DNA of 64,000 nucleotides from Anaerolineae bacterium. Lineage in GTDB: Bacteria; Chloroflexota; Anaerolineae; Anaerolineales; Anaerolineaceae. The stretch covers positions 248,001 through 312,000 of the forward strand of contig JABLWW010000001.1 of NCBI GenBank assembly GCA_013178295.1, written 5' to 3'. The position numbers were made by a program, and so were the translations under genes. The notes beneath the pieces are model-generated. The model did no database searches. It was given only the letters and a program-made list of their open reading frames with translations, and was not told the origin of the DNA. Each line of letters opens with the position of its first letter. Position 1 is the first letter of the stretch. Of the stretch, positions 8,327 to 17,180 are shown piece after piece.

Positions 8327-9565
8327 TCACGGCAGCAATCCGCGTAAAAAGCTTTTTACTTTGTCCCAATCTTTTCTACCTCCTCTAAAACCAAACGATG
8401 TGCTGCGCGGGCTTAGCGAGGCTTCGCTCATTAACAAAGCCCAATTGAGCAGCCCTACACTGGTTGAATATTCGGGGTGCTGTATTTGATCCACCAGACC
8501 AATCAGATTCTCGGGTTTTGCGGTACGTACGGGCAGCCCAAGTACCTTGCTGGCGAGGTTGCGAATACCAGAAAGATTGCTGGTTCCGCCTGTCAACACC
8601 ATACCGGCAGGAAGTAATCCATCATACCCTGAGCGCTTGATTTCCTGCAGAACCAGGTCAAAGATTTCCTCAACGCGGGCTTCAATGATGGAGACCAGTT
8701 CCATGCGATTAATTTGAACTGGCTGGTCAGCCCCAAACGAACGCACAGTGAAAAGCTCTCCTGGGTTAACAAGGTCTTCAACAGCCGCTCCATACTGCTT
8801 TTTGATTTCCTCCGCCTTTTCAATTGGCAAACGCAGACCGTGTGCAATATCCATGGTGATGTGGTTGCCGCCAACGGCAAGCACCATTGTGTGCCAGACG
8901 TCTCCATCAATGTAAATTGCCAGATCGGTTGTTCCACCTCCAATGTCACAAACCACAGCCCCCATCTGGCGTTCGGTCTCGGTGAGAACGACTTCTGCAG
9001 AAGCAAGCGGATTCAAGACAAACTGTAACACGTTCACTCCGGCGGCTTGCACACACTGCCGCAGATTGGCAAGGTTAGCTGCTGCGGCGGTGATGATGTG
9101 TGCCTCAACTTCAAGACGGTAGCCATGCATACCAAGCGGCAGGCGTATTCCGTCCTGCCCATCAACGACGAAACTGCGCTGGAGGACATGAATAATTTCA
9201 CGGTTGTGTGGAATGGCAATTGCCTGTGCCGCTTCGAGGGCGCGTATCATATCGTCCTGCTCAATGACCCTACCTGATATGCCTACCACGCCGCGGCTAT
9301 TGACCGAGGAGACATGTGACCCAGCGAGGCTGACTAACGCTGAAGTGATTTCCAGACCGGAGGAGCGTTGGGCTTTTTCCACAGAGCGCCCAATTGCTTG
9401 CGAGGCAGCCGCAAGATCGACAATGCTGCCTTTGCGTATTCCTTGCGAAGGCTCTATTCCCACGCCGAGGATACGCAGTCCGCGATCTGCTTCAACTCTG
9501 GCAACCAGTGTGCAGACTTTTGTTGTTCCAATGTCGATACCTACTACAATCGGCTCATCCATCAT
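8327..9565 (-). CDS. ftsA: Cell division protein FtsA
   Basis: Actin-like ATPase that tethers FtsZ to the membrane and recruits the divisome. The phosphate-1 loop VGIDIGTTKVCTLV is at about residues 8-21, phosphate-2 VVCDIGGGTTDLAIY at about 203-217, and the adenosine motif MVLTGGTSNLSG near residue 335. The C-terminus ends with a basic amphipathic segment (DKVKSFLRGLLP), the usual membrane-targeting helix. The length of 412 is normal. It starts 5 bases after ftsQ; an ATG one codon further (9562) is also possible. Confidence 0.97.
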   Translation of the reverse strand: MMDEPIVVGIDIGTTKVCTLVARVEADRGLRILGVGIEPSQGIRKGSIVDLAAASQAIGRSVEKAQRSSGLEITSALVSLAGSHVSSVNSRGVVGISGRVIEQDDMIRALEAAQAIAIPHNREIIHVLQRSFVVDGQDGIRLPLGMHGYRLEVEAHIITAAAANLANLRQCVQAAGVNVLQFVLNPLASAEVVLTETERQMGAVVCDIGGGTTDLAIYIDGDVWHTMVLAVGGNHITMDIAHGLRLPIEKAEEIKKQYGAAVEDLVNPGELFTVRSFGADQPVQINRMELVSIIEARVEEIFDLVLQEIKRSGYDGLLPAGMVLTGGTSNLSGIRNLASKVLGLPVRTAKPENLIGLVDQIQHPEYSTSVGLLNWALLMSEASLSPRSTSFGFRGGRKDWDKVKSFLRGLLP

Positions 9566-9570
9566 GCTTT

Positions 9571-10620
9571 CTACTCCAGACGGTAAAAGGGTGCGTGGAC
9601 ATGCTCCACACTGATCATGCTGGGGTGTATACCTTGACTGGATAGATGTTTCGCAATTCCCTGGTACACGACCATTTTCTGATCAAGGTTATTTAAATCT
9701 GAACCAATAAAAACATTCCAGCCCTGCGGGTCGTTCCATCCCAGCCCGCTATGCTGGTGATATGCCAGAGGGGTGCCGCTGGGCATCTGACTGCTCAAGG
9801 TCAAAGCAGTTTTGACCAGCAATGGGTCAACCAGTTTTTTCGATTTTGCCTCTTCAACTTGTGGCATCTCTTTAAGTTGTGACCTCTTGAACTCGTCTAC
9901 TGGTGGGGGAGGCGCATTGAACAAAAGCGGCGGGGCTGAGTCGGCGTAAATGGTTAATAGTCCGCTGGCTTCGCCGCGCGGTGGAAAAATGACACCGTCG
10001 TTGTCAATCCAAACGGTCAGGTCATCGTAGCGCCATTCCAATACCGGCTGGCGCTCCATGACAGAAATCAAGATTTTGGAAGGCATTGCAACTTTGACTG
10101 ACACATTGGCAAGCTCCGGGAAAGCGTCCTCGAGGTCGGATTTCATTTCCCTGGGATCAACCACAAAAATCTTGAGGTTAGTGAGGTTTAAGGCGGCTTC
10201 AAGGTCGTTGACTGTAAGCCTTTGCAGACCTTGCACCTCTACCTGATTAACGTTGAATTCGGCGGTCATGGTTGCTATCAAGATCAGTGCAGCGAGCGTT
10301 GCCGTCAAAATCCCAGAAAGAAGCCGCCAGCCCGGTTTGATTACTGGTACGGCAGGAAACAGCACCTCTGCTCCCAGATTATTGAGCGAAAGAGCAAACT
10401 TTCGCCTGTGGCGGCTCTGTGTGCGGTGGATAAGTGGTGTGCCGTAACTGGCACTGCGTATCAAAACAGGTGGAATGGCTGCTTGGGCGTATTGGGGTTT
10501 GAGTGGCTTCTTGGGTTGGCTGCTTTTTGCCCTGCGCGCCCGTATTTCTTCAGCCCTCGATCTGGCTGAGGTTTTTTTCGGTTGCAGGTTGTTGAAGAAA
10601 GGCACTTTCACGTTATCCAT
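9571..10620 (-). CDS. ftsQ: FtsQ/DivIB-type divisome protein with POTRA domain
   Basis: Bitopic division protein that links the cytoplasmic and periplasmic parts of the divisome. The N-terminus is long and basic (residues 1-95), a single membrane segment follows (about 97-119, LSGILTATLAALILIATMT), then a POTRA-like domain (FNVNQVEVQGLQRLTVNDLEAAL, about 121-143) and a beta-rich FtsQ domain (SVMERQPVLEWRYDD). The 349-residue length is longer than in Proteobacteria because of the N-terminal tail and a Pro-rich insert near residue 245. Its place between murB and ftsA agrees with the assignment. Confidence 0.9.
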   Translation of the reverse strand: MDNVKVPFFNNLQPKKTSARSRAEEIRARRAKSSQPKKPLKPQYAQAAIPPVLIRSASYGTPLIHRTQSRHRRKFALSLNNLGAEVLFPAVPVIKPGWRLLSGILTATLAALILIATMTAEFNVNQVEVQGLQRLTVNDLEAALNLTNLKIFVVDPREMKSDLEDAFPELANVSVKVAMPSKILISVMERQPVLEWRYDDLTVWIDNDGVIFPPRGEASGLLTIYADSAPPLLFNAPPPPVDEFKRSQLKEMPQVEEAKSKKLVDPLLVKTALTLSSQMPSGTPLAYHQHSGLGWNDPQGWNVFIGSDLNNLDQKMVVYQGIAKHLSSQGIHPSMISVEHVHAPFYRLE

Positions 10621-10628
10621 TCCAATGG

Positions 10629-11582
10629 TTAATCACCAGAAGCATCCCAGTTGGTGTTTTCCCAATCACCAACGGGCTCGATTTCTAACTCAAGCCGAAT
10701 TTTAAATTTGTTCCACACGGCTTTCTGCGCCATCTGGATTAGCTGTTGATAATCGCTGGCTGTTCCTCCGCCGCGATTGATGAAGAAATTTGCATGTGAG
10801 GTACTGATTTCTACACCTCCGACACGCGTCCCCTTCAAGCCGGCAGCCTCAATGAGCTTCCCGGCGTGTTCACCAGGGGGGTTTTTGAACATTGATCCCA
10901 TGCTGGCTCCAACCGGTTGAGAGTTGCGGCGCTTGGCAATCAGACTTTCCATTAAAGCCTGTACCTCTTGAGGAGTTGAGTAAGTTAATTTCATTTTCGC
11001 TGCCAGAATTACGGCTCCTGTGGCATTGCGTTTTAAGATACTGCTGCGATGGCTGTACTCCATCTGCTCACAGGAATAGACTTCTTTGATACCGGAAGGT
11101 TGCAAGATTTCTGCCATAATCAGGTTGCAGCGCATGTCAGAGCCGTGCGCACCGGCATTGCCGTACACGGCTCCGCCGACTGTTCCCGGTATCACGGAAG
11201 CCCATTCCAGACCGCTCAAGCCGCGCAGTGCAACCTGCTGACCAAGTTGGCTGAGGGTGGCGCCGCTTTCGACCCAGACAGTTGGGGTATCTCCATGTGC
11301 GGTGATCTTGATATTGTGGGCGCGATTGTGGAGGACAATTCCTCGGATACCCCGATCGCTGACCAGGATATTGGAGCCATTGCCAAGCAAGATGAATGGC
11401 ACCTCAAGTTCCCATAGTAACCGGGCGGCTTTTTCCAATTCCTGGCAGGAATATACACTCAGCAGCCCGTCTGCCTTTCCCCCAACGCGTGCCGTGGTGT
11501 AATTTGCCATCACCACATTTTCTTGCAGGCTGTCGTGAAACATTGCCCGAATTTTTTCCATGACGGCTGACATATCAGGCAT
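10629..11582 (-). CDS. murB: UDP-N-acetylenolpyruvoylglucosamine reductase MurB
   Basis: FAD-dependent reductase that makes UDP-MurNAc for peptidoglycan. The N-terminal FAD domain has [11 protein letters not shown] and [14 protein letters not shown]; the substrate domain has [30 protein letters not shown] and the [23 protein letters not shown] stretch with the catalytic Ser. The C-terminal [15 protein letters not shown] identifies a type II (short) MurB. ATG 11582 was chosen because an AAGGAGGT site lies 5 bases upstream; this start overlaps the end of murC by 8 bases. The protein is 317 residues. Confidence 0.97.
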   Translation of the reverse strand: MPDMSAVMEKIRAMFHDSLQENVVMANYTTARVGGKADGLLSVYSCQELEKAARLLWELEVPFILLGNGSNILVSDRGIRGIVLHNRAHNIKITAHGDTPTVWVESGATLSQLGQQVALRGLSGLEWASVIPGTVGGAVYGNAGAHGSDMRCNLIMAEILQPSGIKEVYSCEQMEYSHRSSILKRNATGAVILAAKMKLTYSTPQEVQALMESLIAKRRNSQPVGASMGSMFKNPPGEHAGKLIEAAGLKGTRVGGVEISTSHANFFINRGGGTASDYQQLIQMAQKAVWNKFKIRLELEIEPVGDWENTNWDASGD

Positions 11583-12975
11583 TTTTGACCTCCTTGGCGC
11601 GAAGGGTTTGGTAGATATCAAAGCAAATCTGGTTTGCGTCCCCTGCGGAGAGGGTAATCACCACATCGCCCGCTTGCAACTCTTGTAACAACAAGTTGGT
11701 GGCAGTTTTGAAATCTGGCGCAAAGTGTACATGAGGATGAGAGATCTGGCTTGCCAGTGAAGAAGAGGAAAGGGAATTCTCTTTTTCCCGCGCGGCGTAG
11801 ATTTCTGTTACGATGACCCGGTCTGCATCTTCGAAGGCGTCTTTGAACTCATCCAGTAATGCTCGTATTCTTGAGAAGGTGTGCGGCTGCCAAATTGCCC
11901 AGATGCGCGCGGCGGGGTAACGGTTTCTAGCTGCCTGAAGCGTTGCGCGTATCTCGGCGGGGTGGTGAGCATAGTCATCAATGAGAGTTATTCCATTGAC
12001 TTCACCCACGATCTCAAATCGCCGTGCGGTACCTGCAAATGTGTGGATGGCATTGCGTGCGCTTTCAACCGGATAACGCATCTGGTGAAGAAGTGCCAGA
12101 GTAGCCAGCGCATTCAACACATTGTGTTTTCCAGGTATGCTGAGGCTGATGGAAGTCAGACGGAAGGCAGTTTCTCCGCCTCTGTGACACCATACATCAA
12201 AGTCAAAACATCCACTGGTGTTTGGCTTTAAGTTGCCAGCCCAATAATTTGCTGAAGGTATGAATCCGTAAGAAAGGGTATTGCAGTTTTGTGGTGCGGA
12301 TGTGGAAACGATGCTGGAGAGGATCGGATCATCGCTGCAGAAGAGCAAGTGCCCCTGGGGTTTAACGCGCTGAATGAATTTGCCAAAAGCGAGCTGATAA
12401 TCTGTTCTGCTGGGGTAACAGTCTGGGTGGTCGTAGTCGATGTTTGTCAATATTGCCCAATCGGGGCGCAACCCCAGAAACATGAAATCGTATTCATCGG
12501 CTTCTATGACAAAGGTTTCTCCTTTTCCAGCATGGGCATTGACAGCCAGATTCTTTGAAATGCCCCCGATGATAAAAGAGGGATCTTGATGCAGGCTGGT
12601 GAGCGCCCAGGCGATCATGGCGGTTGTGGTTGTCTTTCCGTGTGAACCTGCCACTGCGATGCATGTATCTGATCCGATCATTTGCTCGAGGAAATCAGCC
12701 CGTTTGAGCACTGGGATACCGATAGCGTGTGCTGCGACGACTTCTGGGTTATCATCCTGGATGGCAGATGAACGGATAATGACGTCGGCGCCATGAATGT
12801 TTTCGGGGGCATGACCGATTGTTATGGCGATTCCCAGTTCACCCAATTCCCTGGTAATGTTGGAGGATGTGCGGTCTGACCCGCTGACTGTGTGCCCCCT
12901 TTCCAAAAGGAGACGCGCAATAGCGGAAAGCCCGCTTCCTCCAATGCCGATAAAGTGAAAGTGTTTCTTCATCAT
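11575..12975 (-). CDS. murC: UDP-N-acetylmuramate--L-alanine ligase MurC
   Basis: ATP-dependent Mur ligase adding the first amino acid of the stem peptide. The N-terminal Rossmann domain starts FIGIGGSGLSAIARLL (about 8-23). The ATP loop GSHGKTTTTAMI is near residue 110, and the central domain carries EADEYD and TNIDYDHPD. The C-terminal domain has DDYAHHPAEI (about 328), diagnostic for Mur ligases. The 466-residue length fits. The start overlaps the preceding cvpA-like gene by 4 bases (ATGA). Confidence 0.98.
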   Translation of the reverse strand: MMKKHFHFIGIGGSGLSAIARLLLERGHTVSGSDRTSSNITRELGELGIAITIGHAPENIHGADVIIRSSAIQDDNPEVVAAHAIGIPVLKRADFLEQMIGSDTCIAVAGSHGKTTTTAMIAWALTSLHQDPSFIIGGISKNLAVNAHAGKGETFVIEADEYDFMFLGLRPDWAILTNIDYDHPDCYPSRTDYQLAFGKFIQRVKPQGHLLFCSDDPILSSIVSTSAPQNCNTLSYGFIPSANYWAGNLKPNTSGCFDFDVWCHRGGETAFRLTSISLSIPGKHNVLNALATLALLHQMRYPVESARNAIHTFAGTARRFEIVGEVNGITLIDDYAHHPAEIRATLQAARNRYPAARIWAIWQPHTFSRIRALLDEFKDAFEDADRVIVTEIYAAREKENSLSSSSLASQISHPHVHFAPDFKTATNLLLQELQAGDVVITLSAGDANQICFDIYQTLRAKEVKNA

Positions 12976-13511
12976 ACGAATACGATCAGAATAAATGCCA
13001 GTGCAACCGCAACAACAAAATAAATGACGGGGGTGGTAAGCCAGTGTGGCGCCAGTATTTTTATCAAAGCGGTGGCGGCTTTTCCCGCTTCGGAAGTGAC
13101 CTCCGGTCTTGTAATCATGCTAAATGGGTAACCAGCCCTGTCCATGTAGTACCAAACCGTCCCAAAGAGCAAAAAACCGTTGATGGCGCCCATAATCAGC
13201 CCAAGGATGGCATCTTGCTGGCTTTCGACTTTGAAGCGGTTATTTGCCGCGACGCGCGGGATGTTGGGCACCTGGTATCCGAAGAAGACCAGGAAGCCCA
13301 CAATAAAAATTCGCATCCAAAAGATGGTTCCGCCGACGCTTTTCGCAGCTGTATCGCGAATAAGGGGGACATAACTTTCCAGGATAGTGATGACGTAAAG
13401 GGCAAGGATGACAGCGGAAGTAACCAGCAATTCCCTTTTTAGACCGCGGGCATAGCCAATGATGGCAAAAATTACAATAAATACCCAGAGAAGCACATTC
13501 AAACCGATCAT
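12972..13511 (-). CDS. CvpA-family membrane protein
   Basis: A 179-residue integral membrane protein with four predicted hydrophobic segments (about 2-20, 30-48, 65-82, 105-122) and a fifth at the C-terminus (about 158-178). The pattern IIGYARGLKRELL after the first segment and a central AILGLIMGAINGFLLF match the CvpA (colicin V production) family. Family members affect envelope physiology and biofilm, but their biochemical role is unknown. It is inserted between murG and murC with 4-base overlaps on both sides, an unusual place that suggests translation in step with wall synthesis genes. Confidence 0.8.
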   Translation of the reverse strand: MIGLNVLLWVFIVIFAIIGYARGLKRELLVTSAVILALYVITILESYVPLIRDTAAKSVGGTIFWMRIFIVGFLVFFGYQVPNIPRVAANNRFKVESQQDAILGLIMGAINGFLLFGTVWYYMDRAGYPFSMITRPEVTSEAGKAATALIKILAPHWLTTPVIYFVVAVALAFILIVFV

Positions 13512-14620
13512 GCTGGCTCTCCATTTTTTTGAGAGGGTTGGTTACTCAGGACGCATAACAGTTCGGATAGATGCTTTGCGGCTTCTGGTTGTGCAAGCGA
13601 ACGCATTGCCTGCCGCATCGCTTCAAGCTGGCTTGGTTTTGTCAGCAGTGCATGGATGGTGTTTAATAACTGTTCATGCATATCTTTATCTTCAATAAGA
13701 ATAGCAGCGCCTTTTTGTTGTAAATACTCTGCATTGGTTTTCTGATATCGCCAGGCGTGGGGGTACGGTATGAGGATGGCGGGCAAACCGAAGGTGGGGT
13801 ATTCTCCAAGCGTTGACGCACCAGCGCGCGAGATTGCCAGGTCAGCGCTGGAAAGGGCTGCTCCCATCTCTTCGTGGAGATATGGAAAGACATGGTAATT
13901 GGACACCAGATTCCCGGCGAGCGATGCCTGTACTTCTTGCACTCTTTGCCAATCCAGTTCCCCGGTGATGTGGATGACCTGTGCCAGATGGAGGAGTTTA
14001 GGAAGGATATTGAACAGGGCAGTATTGATAGAGCGCGCCCCCCTACTTCCACCCATTACCAGCAGCGTTGGAAAGTCGGGTTTGAGCATCAACTTGCTGC
14101 GCGCTTCCTCGCGTGAATATTGGGTCAGGTCTGAACGCACGGGATAGCCCGTAACGACCAGGTTTTTCTTTTTGGGGAAGAATTGCCTGGACGTCTCTGT
14201 CGTCAAGGCGATGCAGGTGGAAAACCGACCAATAAGTTTGTGCGATAAGGCGGGCTCTATGTCAGGCACATAGAGCAGGCTTGGGATTGCTCTGCCTGCC
14301 ATTGCCATTGGGATGCCGATATAGCCGCCAGTGAAAAACAGGACGTGCGGTTTGAAGTGACGCAAAATGCGCTTTGCGCTGAAGAAGCCCAGGGTAAGCT
14401 GCCAGATATTCTGTGGCAGCCGATAAGGAGCAACCCCGTGTATCCCGGCGGCGGGTATGCCAGTGAACGGAATTCCGGCACGCTTGACCAGGCTGGACTC
14501 CATTCCAGACCAGTTCCCGACCCAGAGCAGCTGATGGGATTTTTTATCGAGGGCGTTCAGAGCGGCCATTGCGGGGTAAACGCCTCCGCCTGTCCCGCCA
14601 GCGCAGATTAATAACCGCAC
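13508..14620 (-). CDS. murG: Lipid II synthase MurG (N-acetylglucosaminyltransferase)
   Basis: GT28 glycosyltransferase that adds GlcNAc to lipid I at the inner membrane face. The N-terminal glycine loop (ICAGGTGGGVYPAMAAL, about 4-20), GGYIGIPMAMAG (about 91-102), VMGGSRGARSIN (about 190) and the C-terminal ISRAGASTLGEYPTFGLPAILIPYP motif are all present. GTG 14620 fits an AGGAG site 8 bases upstream better than GTG 14629. Either start lies inside the end of ftsW, giving a coding overlap of about 77 bases. Confidence 0.96.
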   Translation of the reverse strand: MRLLICAGGTGGGVYPAMAALNALDKKSHQLLWVGNWSGMESSLVKRAGIPFTGIPAAGIHGVAPYRLPQNIWQLTLGFFSAKRILRHFKPHVLFFTGGYIGIPMAMAGRAIPSLLYVPDIEPALSHKLIGRFSTCIALTTETSRQFFPKKKNLVVTGYPVRSDLTQYSREEARSKLMLKPDFPTLLVMGGSRGARSINTALFNILPKLLHLAQVIHITGELDWQRVQEVQASLAGNLVSNYHVFPYLHEEMGAALSSADLAISRAGASTLGEYPTFGLPAILIPYPHAWRYQKTNAEYLQQKGAAILIEDKDMHEQLLNTIHALLTKPSQLEAMRQAMRSLAQPEAAKHLSELLCVLSNQPSQKNGEPA

Positions 14621-15815
14621 CGGGAGCACTCCTTTCTGTGTTATTGTTGACTGGAGCAGGCACGGTTGACCGTGCCACGCTCATGAGAATACCAATACCC
14701 ACCATGGTGGTAACCATGCTTGAGCCGCCAGCGCTGATCATGGGCAGGGCGTTGCCTGCAAAGGGGAAGACGTTAACCAGGACGCCCATATTAATCATTG
14801 CTTCCAGGGTGATCCAGCTGGTGATACCTGTTGCCAGAAGACTGCCTAGTAAATCTGGTGCACGCTGGGCAATATGAATCCCGCGCCAAAGGAAAACAAG
14901 ATAGAGGATCACTACGGTAGAGGCACCCACAATGCCGGTTTCTTCGGCGATGACGGCAAAAATACTATCAGTCCATGGCACCGGCAGTCCGGTATATTTT
15001 GTTGAACTGTTGCCCAACCCCACGCCGAATAACTGACCGCGCACTACTGCCTCAATAGACCTGCGTACATGGTAGGAGGCATGGATGGGGCTTTGCAAAC
15101 CTGAAATATATTGGGTGAGGCGTGCTTTGCCAGTATCGCTGAGGGTGATGAGCAGAGAAGCCATTAAGACCACCACAAGGGCAACCAACACAATCTGGCG
15201 CAGTTCGCCGCCAGCAGCGAAGAATAACAGCCCGCCCAGAACAAAGATGGTGAATGCGGCGCTCAGATCGGGCTCAAGGAAAATGAGACCGCTGATGACC
15301 CCAAGAATGACTGCCATTGGGAATAAACCGCGGAAGAAATCGCTGATTTGCTCGCGCTTTGAAAACAGCCAGAAGGATAGATATACGATAGTAGCGAGTT
15401 TTGCCAGCTCTGAAGGCTGCACAGACCCTTTAAACAGGGTGCGCGTGGCGTTGAAATGGGTTTCGCCAACGCCCAGAACCGCAATGAGCAAAGCGATCGT
15501 TACTGCCATCATCCACACAACATAGCGACCGTACGTGTGGTAATCGATACGGCTGAGGATGATTGCGAGGACGACCCCTAACAGCACCCATCTTGCCTGC
15601 CGCAGCAGGATGGTGTAAGTGTTGGGGGTATTTGGATAGTTCCAGCTAGCCGAATATACCATAATCAGCCCGATGACAAGCAGGGTGCAGATAACCAGAA
15701 GCAGGGGCACATCTACCTGCAGGAACAGCGGGTGCGGCTTCCTGGTCTTGCCAGCTTTTGCCATAGGCTGTACGACTGGCGTATGGTTAGGAGCTATGAA
15801 AGTTGATTGACCCAT
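14544..15815 (-). CDS. ftsW: SEDS peptidoglycan polymerase FtsW
   Basis: Polytopic SEDS-family glycosyltransferase that polymerises lipid II during division with its partner penicillin-binding protein. About ten membrane segments are visible. Family motifs include FLEPDLSAAFTIFVLGGLLFFAAGG (split here across two helices), GQLFGVGLGNSSTKYTGLPVPWTDSIFAVIAEE and NMGVLVNVFPFAGNALPMISAGGSSM. The Arg-rich C-terminal tail (RWRDRRRRLPRNGRSERPR) is encoded by DNA that also encodes the start of murG. The ATG at 15815 overlaps murD by 22 bases; ATG 15764 is an alternative start. Confidence 0.96.
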   Translation of the reverse strand: MGQSTFIAPNHTPVVQPMAKAGKTRKPHPLFLQVDVPLLLVICTLLVIGLIMVYSASWNYPNTPNTYTILLRQARWVLLGVVLAIILSRIDYHTYGRYVVWMMAVTIALLIAVLGVGETHFNATRTLFKGSVQPSELAKLATIVYLSFWLFSKREQISDFFRGLFPMAVILGVISGLIFLEPDLSAAFTIFVLGGLLFFAAGGELRQIVLVALVVVLMASLLITLSDTGKARLTQYISGLQSPIHASYHVRRSIEAVVRGQLFGVGLGNSSTKYTGLPVPWTDSIFAVIAEETGIVGASTVVILYLVFLWRGIHIAQRAPDLLGSLLATGITSWITLEAMINMGVLVNVFPFAGNALPMISAGGSSMVTTMVGIGILMSVARSTVPAPVNNNTERSAPGAVINLRWRDRRRRLPRNGRSERPR

Positions 15816-17179
15816 TCTCGAAAACGCTCCCCGCGCTCTTCAAAATCTTTGAACTCGTCAAAACTTGTCCCACCGGGTGAAAAGAGAACCACATCCCCAG
15901 GTTCTGCGATTTCCGCTGCTTTCATAATCGCCGCATATACGCCTGAACAGCGGTCTATAGTCGTGGCGCAGGTCTCTTTTGTTTCTGCATGGATGGCGGC
16001 TATGATTTTGTCGGCAGATTCGCCGAATACAATGACATGGTCAACTTTGCGGTGGATTAACCTGGCAAGGTCTTCCCAAGGAAGGTTTTTATCCCGTCCG
16101 CCCAACAGAAGCACGATGGGCTCCTCGAAGGATAGGATAGCAGCGATCGTTCTTTCTGGAGCTGTGGCAATTGAGTCATTGTACCAGGCAGCCCCTTTCC
16201 AGTTTCTCACCAACTCCAGCCGGTGGGCGACGCCGCGGAAATCTTTGATACCTTTCAGCATAGCATTGATAGATATGTTGGCGGCAGATGCAATGCTGCA
16301 GGCTGCCAGCACATTGCGGATGTTGTGGTCGCCGCGCAGCTGAATTTCTCGCCGCGGCATAAGAAGTTGCTCTTCAGCCCCATGGCGCAGGTATAGACAA
16401 TCGTCTTTTAGGTAGGCCCCTGATTGCTCGGCAGGCAGAGGGTTCAGGCTAAAGGTCAAAAGTCTGCCCTTTATTCTGTCAGCAAGCCCCCACGCGCCGG
16501 GATCATCGTACCCTAGAACGGCGATATCCTCGCTGCGCTGAAAGTCCAGCAGGCGGGCTTTAGCGGCGGTGTAGGCTTCCAGGGTTCCGTGACGGTCAAG
16601 GTGATTGGGAGTGATGTTGAGAATGGTGCCAATGTGAGGCGAAATGGTCATCAGTTCCAGCTGAAAGCTGGATAACTCCAGGATGACAAGATCATGAGGA
16701 TGTATCTGGTCAATGCAGTCAATGAGGGGGCGACCGATATTCCCGCCGACCCATGCTTGACGGGGAGCAGGTATGCCGGCTTCTGCCATACGCCCGACCA
16801 GTGTGGTGGTGGTGGTTTTCCCGGCTGAGCCGGTGATTCCAACAACAGGGCAGGGAACTCGCTCCATGAAGATCTGCGAGTCGTTGGAAAGGGGAATGCC
16901 GCGCTGTCTTGCCTCTTGGACAATGGGCAGGTCTGGGCTTACTCCCCCTGATAAACAGACCAGGTCGCAATGGTCAAGCAGGGCGGGGTCATGATCGCCT
17001 AAAGCCCACTTAACAGGATAGTCCTGCATTGCCTGGCGTGCGCTTTCCATCTGATCTGCTGGTCGTTTGTCATTCAAGGTAACCTGTGCATTCTGTCTGG
17101 CAAGAAAGCGCGCCAGCGCAAGCCCCTGCCGGGCAGCGCCTATAATGAGGACGTGTTTTCCCTGCCAGTTGTGTATCAT
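15794..17179 (-). CDS. murD: UDP-N-acetylmuramoyl-L-alanine--D-glutamate ligase MurD
   Basis: Mur ligase adding D-Glu to UDP-MurNAc-L-Ala. It shows an N-terminal HVLIIGAARQGLALARFL loop, the ATP loop GITGSAGKTTTT (about 112), SSFQLE (about 168), NITPNHLDRHG (about 186) and the late YNDSIATAPE motif characteristic of MurD. ATG 17179 was chosen, one base after the mraY stop; the in-frame TTG at 17188 would overlap mraY. The C-terminus overlaps the start of ftsW. Confidence 0.97.
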   Translation of the reverse strand: MIHNWQGKHVLIIGAARQGLALARFLARQNAQVTLNDKRPADQMESARQAMQDYPVKWALGDHDPALLDHCDLVCLSGGVSPDLPIVQEARQRGIPLSNDSQIFMERVPCPVVGITGSAGKTTTTTLVGRMAEAGIPAPRQAWVGGNIGRPLIDCIDQIHPHDLVILELSSFQLELMTISPHIGTILNITPNHLDRHGTLEAYTAAKARLLDFQRSEDIAVLGYDDPGAWGLADRIKGRLLTFSLNPLPAEQSGAYLKDDCLYLRHGAEEQLLMPRREIQLRGDHNIRNVLAACSIASAANISINAMLKGIKDFRGVAHRLELVRNWKGAAWYNDSIATAPERTIAAILSFEEPIVLLLGGRDKNLPWEDLARLIHRKVDHVIVFGESADKIIAAIHAETKETCATTIDRCSGVYAAIMKAAEIAEPGDVVLFSPGGTSFDEFKDFEERGERFREWVNQLS

Positions 17180-17180
17180 A

